Assembly (NCBI GenBank): GCA_019055375.1
Contig: JAHQIW010005098.1
Span: 22,601-86,600 of the forward strand
DNA length: 64,000 bases
DNA from: Parelaphostrongylus tenuis
Taxonomy: Eukaryota > Nematoda > Chromadorea > Rhabditida > Metastrongylidae
Direction: 5' to 3'
This document shows positions 59,831 through 64,000 of the stretch, piece by piece (within the stretch, counting starts at the first letter, position 1; each line of letters begins with the position of its first letter). The notes beneath the pieces are model-generated. The model ran no database searches and was not told the DNA's origin. It worked only from the letters and a program-made list of their open reading frames with translations. A program made the position numbers and the translations under genes.

Positions 59831-61760
59831 GTGAGCTATATATTTCTCGTTAGACTCTAATAGCCATTCGATAGTTGGAAAAATTACGGTTCTGATGGTA
59901 TTCTTGGCTTTTGCAAATGTGTATTTCATTGAGTTGTAGCAACAAAAAGGAAATTGCGTTTTCTCCCTCGGAGTAAACAGTGTGATTTGCACTTGTGTTC
60001 ACATAGTCCTTTCACAGAGAAAAGGTTTTTCATCAGGTTCCCAGTATCCATTCGATAGCTCGAGAAATGATGATTTTAGATATAGGCTCACTTTTTGGAT
60101 TGAATAGCAAATCTAGGTTTTTTTCAAGCGCTATAAAAACCGATAAATAAAAGCTGCGTTTCGTTTAACATTTTTGTAATCGTTCAATAGTTCGAAAAGT
60201 GTAGATTTTGAAAACTAATTTGGCTTTCTTAAAATGATTTTTAGTGCAATGAAGCAAGGAAGTTAAGATTACATTCCATATTCTGAGTGAACATCTAGTC
60301 TCTTGAACTTCGCAATGGGTGTTCTGGTGATTTTATAGTGAAATTCGCAGTATGGAGAGAATTTACGATCAGAAAGAATGATATGTTGCTAAAGGCCTTC
60401 TACAAATTTCTTTTTTAGTAAAAAAAAACCAAGTGTTCTAAAAATTCTACTTTTCAATACCGAGGCAACATCAAAGAGAATATAACGCATCTCCATTTCA
60501 TGGCGGCGCCACTTGAAACCTACGGTAAAAGCGCGTTCTTTGCTGTTATCTGAAGAACGTATGATTATCTGATAGCTCAAATCAAGTGAATTTTGGAGGT
60601 ATATTTTATTTCTCAAATTGCTTGTTTTCAACGCCGTACCAGTCAAAATGAGATATTCTTCACTTTTGAAGATTTTCGCCTCTTAAAGGTGTTTTTTTCA
60701 ACAAAATTTTAATCACCAGATAAAGCAGTTTTTTGACCAAGAAAATGTGGTTGCTCTTTAGAAAGGACTTCTTAGAGCTCTGCAATCCGCACACGAAGAG
60801 TGGGATTCACATATTTGAAATATAGCTGTTTTCCTATCCCTTCAGAAACAAGGGTATTTTTCAATTTCTCCAAGTTGCTTTTAAGCTTATTCCATTGTTT
60901 AAATTTAGACACCAGCAATATACTTAGGCTATGAAAAAGCCTTTCAGTTCGCTGTAATAGCCAAAATAACAGTATGTTTCGCACTTGATGCGTTTCAACG
61001 CGTCTTTCGCCGGGGAGAGCATTTCCCTCAGACTTTCAGAAACCACTTGATAACCTGAATTCTGCTGATTTCAGCGATGCATTTGGTTTTTCCAAAATAA
61101 CCTCTTGGTGAGCATCTCCATGTCGACATAGGCGACAATGTTTCTTAGCCACTTTTGGATGCGATCAAGGTTTGCTGGCCTCCTGAACAGTGGATCTAAA
61201 TTTTATCATGAGTTTGTCAATCTTTAAAACAAGATAAAATATTTTCAAGATTTTTTAAACATATAGACATGTAGAAAAAATTGTGGAGCTTCGGAAAAAT
61301 CTCTCATCTTCACCAAAAAATCCAAATGTGGTTTATGCAGCGGATTGGTATCACAGCTGTACACAAACTAACCGACCAAAAGTGCTCACTGAGTGTGAAA
61401 CCCAACATTCTCTCGGTCATTATACAGCTCGAAGAAGTCCTTACCGAAAATCAAACATACCGTTATAATCGGAGAGATTTTCTCTATCTAATGATTGAAA
61501 GCTCATTACAATAAAACTTTTATCCAGTGAGAAATCTCCGAATGAGGAACACAATCTTATTTTGACTGGTACGGCGCCAAAAACAAGCTATTTGAGAAAT
61601 CAAAAGTGCCATAAAAATTCACTTGATTTGAGCTACCAGTGAAATGCAAAAACGTTTTGCAAAAGCAAAAAATACGTTTTTACCGGAAGCCTCTACTGGA
61701 GCTGCCACAATAGAACAGTGCCTAAAACTGAAATGGATTTTTTCCGACTATGACTTTTTC
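59831..61760. repeat. array of degenerate 150-190 bp units, AT-rich subfamily
   Basis: Landmarks ATTCGATAGTTGGAAAAATT (59867), CATTCGATAGCTCGAG (60050), CGTTCAATAGTTCGAAAAG (60182), CTGATAGCTCAAATCAAG (60570) recur with core phrases GAGTTGTAGCAACAAAAAGG (59932) and TTCGCTGTAATAGCCAAAAT (60947). Spacing is about 130-200 bases. Cores are more worn than at 56-58 kb. Confidence 0.55.
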
Positions 61761-62133
61761 AAGGATCTTATGTGGTGTGACTTCAAGCATGCAGTGAAAT
61801 AAGTATTCATAAAGCCCACAAACATCAATTTGTGGAGTATTTCTTTGAAGAATGTGCATATTTCTCACCGAAATTTTTCAGGCTTTTCACTGAAGTTGTT
61901 GATCTTTTGTGTTGAAATATTTATTTAGCAAATAAATTACACAACAATCATCGATCATAAACAGTTCACCTTAAATATAAGTACCGCTCAATATTTACAC
62001 GAATTGCATAGAATTCTGCTTGTTACATCTAACAAATTATGCGTTTCATAGCAAAAAACACCAAATCCTAAAATAATCAGTTCTCGGTTCATAAATGTCT
62101 TTAGTATAATACAACATGATTTTTTGACCTAAA
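61761..62133. other. AT-rich 3' flank of the piggyBac relic
   Basis: No gene seen. It follows the end of the transposase reading frame and may include the element's 3' end; no terminal repeat was identified. Confidence 0.4.
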
Positions 62134-63344
62134 TTATACAACTTGTCGAACATCAAAACGTCCAACAACACATGTCCAATGAGCAGTAATGAAAAAAGGT
62201 AAACAAATATTCTGCTTACATCGTCTGCACCTCATGCCTACTCTTTTAGCTATGTTTCGAGCATAGGCAGCACTTACACTTTTTACCAATTTTCTACATA
62301 TCCAGCACATCGTCCACGACGTGGCAAACTGACTCCGAGAATATCCCGGCTGTCGGTTGTGGAGCGACATGATCTACTAAGTATTTGAGATAATCATCCA
62401 TCTAGAAATCAGTGAACGAAATTTCCTTCACGAAGTCTTGTAGATTTCCCAGGCGTTCATCAGGCGCATATGCGTCACGAGGTGGAAGAACAGGTGGATG
62501 TACCTGAACTGTGAACTTAGATATTGCGAAGAGTGACGAGGTGGGAGAACAGGCGGTTGTACCTGAACTGTGAACTTAGATATTGCGAATGCGTCACGAG
62601 GTGGAAGAACAGGCGGATGTACCTGAACTGTAAACTTAGATATTGCGAAGCAATATCGCAGCAAAATGCACTCACCATTTACATGTCTTCCTGGTGCATG
62701 AGCAATAGGCAGCCATTTGGTCAGTGAAATCGATGAGCAACTTGAGTCTGTTGTAACTGTCCACGATGTCACACTCCTCAGAGGGATTCCTGAAAGACGG
62801 ATGGCAGCTCCGATGATTTTTTTAGGTGTTGCATCTTGACAACACTCATTTGCATACATAGTGCTATGTATGTCTTCATTTTTTCCACAGTGATGTCCTC
62901 CCAATCGGCGTTCTTCTGAGTGCCATAAATATTTGTCTGCTCTACACTCAACTTCCAAAGATCGGTTATGATGAGTTCGTAGAAATGAGCTGGTTGCCGG
63001 CACCCGCCAACAATACTGTGTTGGACACCTGCCGCTGGGCTATCAAAAGGCAAGATGGGGGGTGGCTGCACATTGGTGATCCAATCAGCAACTACAATGT
63101 CAACATTCAAAAGAGCTCTCTGTGCATCGTCAGTTCCATCATCGCCATCCTCAGAAACTCGTGGAGTGTGCACGTTTTTGTCCATAATCACCTCTGATTC
63201 GTTACCAGTGTCCTCTTCGGCGCTTACAGCCAAGCCTTGAAGCATGATCTCCGATTTTTTGTCATCAAAAGCTTCCCAGTCTTTTCCTCTTGACATGACG
63301 GCGCTGAAAGGTAAGCTCTCGAATACTGGCAAACAACATAGCAA
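62134..63344 (-). pseudogene. piggyBac transposase with the catalytic centre deleted
   Basis: The 5' frame (63344-62778) starts MLCCLPVFESLPFSAVMSRG, with an acidic N-terminal region and a segment (EKMKTYIALCMQMSVVKMQ) that corresponds to the start of the conserved piggyBac domain. The next recognisable text, in another frame, is VDSYNRLKLLIDFTDQMAAY and CSCTRKTCKW (near 62760-62660), which is close to the end of the domain (DQM...Y...RKT.KW). After the minisatellite comes FFHLVTHMRLMNAWEIYKTS (near 62490-62430). A C-terminal cysteine-rich finger follows: CWICRKLV and CRRCKQNIC (62330-62210). The aspartate-bearing core between is missing, about 200 residues, and the frames do not join. It is a dead, internally deleted copy. 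Confidence 0.75.
62471..62652. repeat. 60-bp minisatellite within piggyBac coding sequence, three copies
   Basis: Three near-identical units start at about 62471, 62531 and 62590, each running GTCACGAGGTGGAAGAACAG, then a GGATGTACCTGAACTGT.AAC segment and TTAGATATTGCGAA. In the transposase frame the unit contains the codons for IHLFFHLVT, so it arose by tandem duplication of transposase sequence plus some neighbouring bases. Confidence 0.85.
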
Positions 63345-63526
63345 GTTGTAGTTGTAATGGATTATGATCTCACATCGCTAGTAAGTGAAGAAGAGAAGAG
63401 AAACGAATACTCGTGAGCAGCTAAAGTACCAAAATGATAACGATGTGACAGCTAATTAGCGGATATGCTACAGAGCAAGCAATGAAATTTTATATGCTTA
63501 CCTTCGCACACAAGCGCTATGACTTT
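63345..63526. other. 5' flank of the piggyBac relic
   Basis: Short AT-rich segment between the transposase start and the fold-back element. No TTAA-flanked terminal repeat was recognised. Confidence 0.35.
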
Positions 63527-63925
63527 GCTTAATAATCATTCCTTGAGCCACGCATGTCAGTGGTTTGTCAAGGAGGTTGACTTATAGAGCCCGAAACACC
63601 TGTTTCGATGTTGCCATCTCGTCAGTCGGGCAGTTACCCTTTCTCGTCTTTTGCTAATCTCTGTGGGTGCTTTAGTCCCCACACTAAGAGTGTACAGCAC
63701 TCTATGTTTGGTGAGATTTTCACTAGACATAGAATGTAACACGTTAGGCGTCGGAAACGACGAGAAAGGGCAACTGCCCGACAGAAGAGATCGTAAGATC
63801 GAAACACGTTTATCGGGCTCTATAAGTCAGCCCTCCTTAACAGATCACTAACATGCGTGGCACAGGAAATGATTATCAAGCATATTGAAATTTGAGCTGT
63901 GGTCATCAGAAAACAGTCGAATCGA
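63527..63925. repeat. complete fold-back element, family F type copy
   Basis: Arms of about 120 bases pair: left from 63527 (ATAATCATTCCTTGAGCCAC, then GACTTATAGAGCCCGAAACA and CGTCAGTCGGGCAGTTACCC) with the complement of the right arm ending at about 63880 (ATAATCATTTCCTGTGCCAC, GACTTATAGAGCCCGATAAA, GTCGGGCAGTTGCCC). A 100-base loop has CACTCTATGTTTGGTGAGAT. The short frames on both strands are products of the palindrome. No transposase is encoded, so it behaves like a non-autonomous DNA transposon; its 63881-63925 edge continues with the family's AAATTTGAGC and AAAACAGTCG blocks. Confidence 0.75.
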
Positions 63926-64000
63926 GAGATATGCTATGACCTTGATTTATGTGATTGATTTGTTTGATGTGCACATCTGGCAAAAGTTCGCAACACGTCC

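Noticed and set aside
62471..62652. CRISPR-like array
   Set aside because: Direct 60-bp tandem units with no unique spacers, within a eukaryotic transposon; it is a minisatellite.

Overview
The window reads as repeat-rich nuclear DNA from a nematode, most likely a strongylid parasite of the hookworm type. The evidence is a complete SRX-class chemoreceptor gene (a nematode-only receptor family), a secreted protein of a nematode-only family, small introns bounded by GT and TTTCAG-like sites, T-rich acceptors lying directly before start codons (spliced-leader style), and many RTE-type non-LTR retrotransposon remains. The species is inference.

Layout. 0-7 kb is a transposon graveyard: a decayed Tc1/mariner-like transposase (-), a decayed RTE element (+) facing a second RTE 3' fragment (-), a third RTE fragment (+), and an internally deleted mariner with terminal inverted repeats. 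8.1-10.5 kb holds a five-exon gene for a secreted nematode protein of unknown function; a possible two-exon gene follows at 10.86 kb. 12-15 kb holds fold-back repeats, one hypothetical ORF (-) and tRNA-derived fold-back elements. 15.6-55 kb is a complex duplication centred on srx genes. There are four srx copies: A (-, 20 kb), B (+, 28.9-41.1 kb), C (+, 47.6 kb) and D (-, 54.9 to 49.8 kb). Only D is intact (8 exons, 307 codons by my count); A, B and C carry lost starts, stops, frameshifts or lost splice sites. A and B sit in long inverted arms, and the spacers 20.2-27.7 kb and 41.3-47.6 kb are diverged direct copies of each other. 55-64 kb is mostly two dispersed repeat families plus a deleted piggyBac transposase whose coding sequence carries a 60-bp minisatellite.

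The most unusual stretch, about 27.9-33.5 kb, is almost pure C/T on the + strand. It is not a gene, although it contains very long open frames. Embedded in it, in order, are short phrases that match intron 1 of srx copy A, so it looks like ordinary srx intron sequence swamped by spurious C and T, probably a sequencing or assembly fault, sitting exactly where exon 1 and intron 1 of copy B should be.

Two genes look functional: srx D and, with one unresolved splice phase, the secreted-protein gene. All positions and alignments were worked out by eye.
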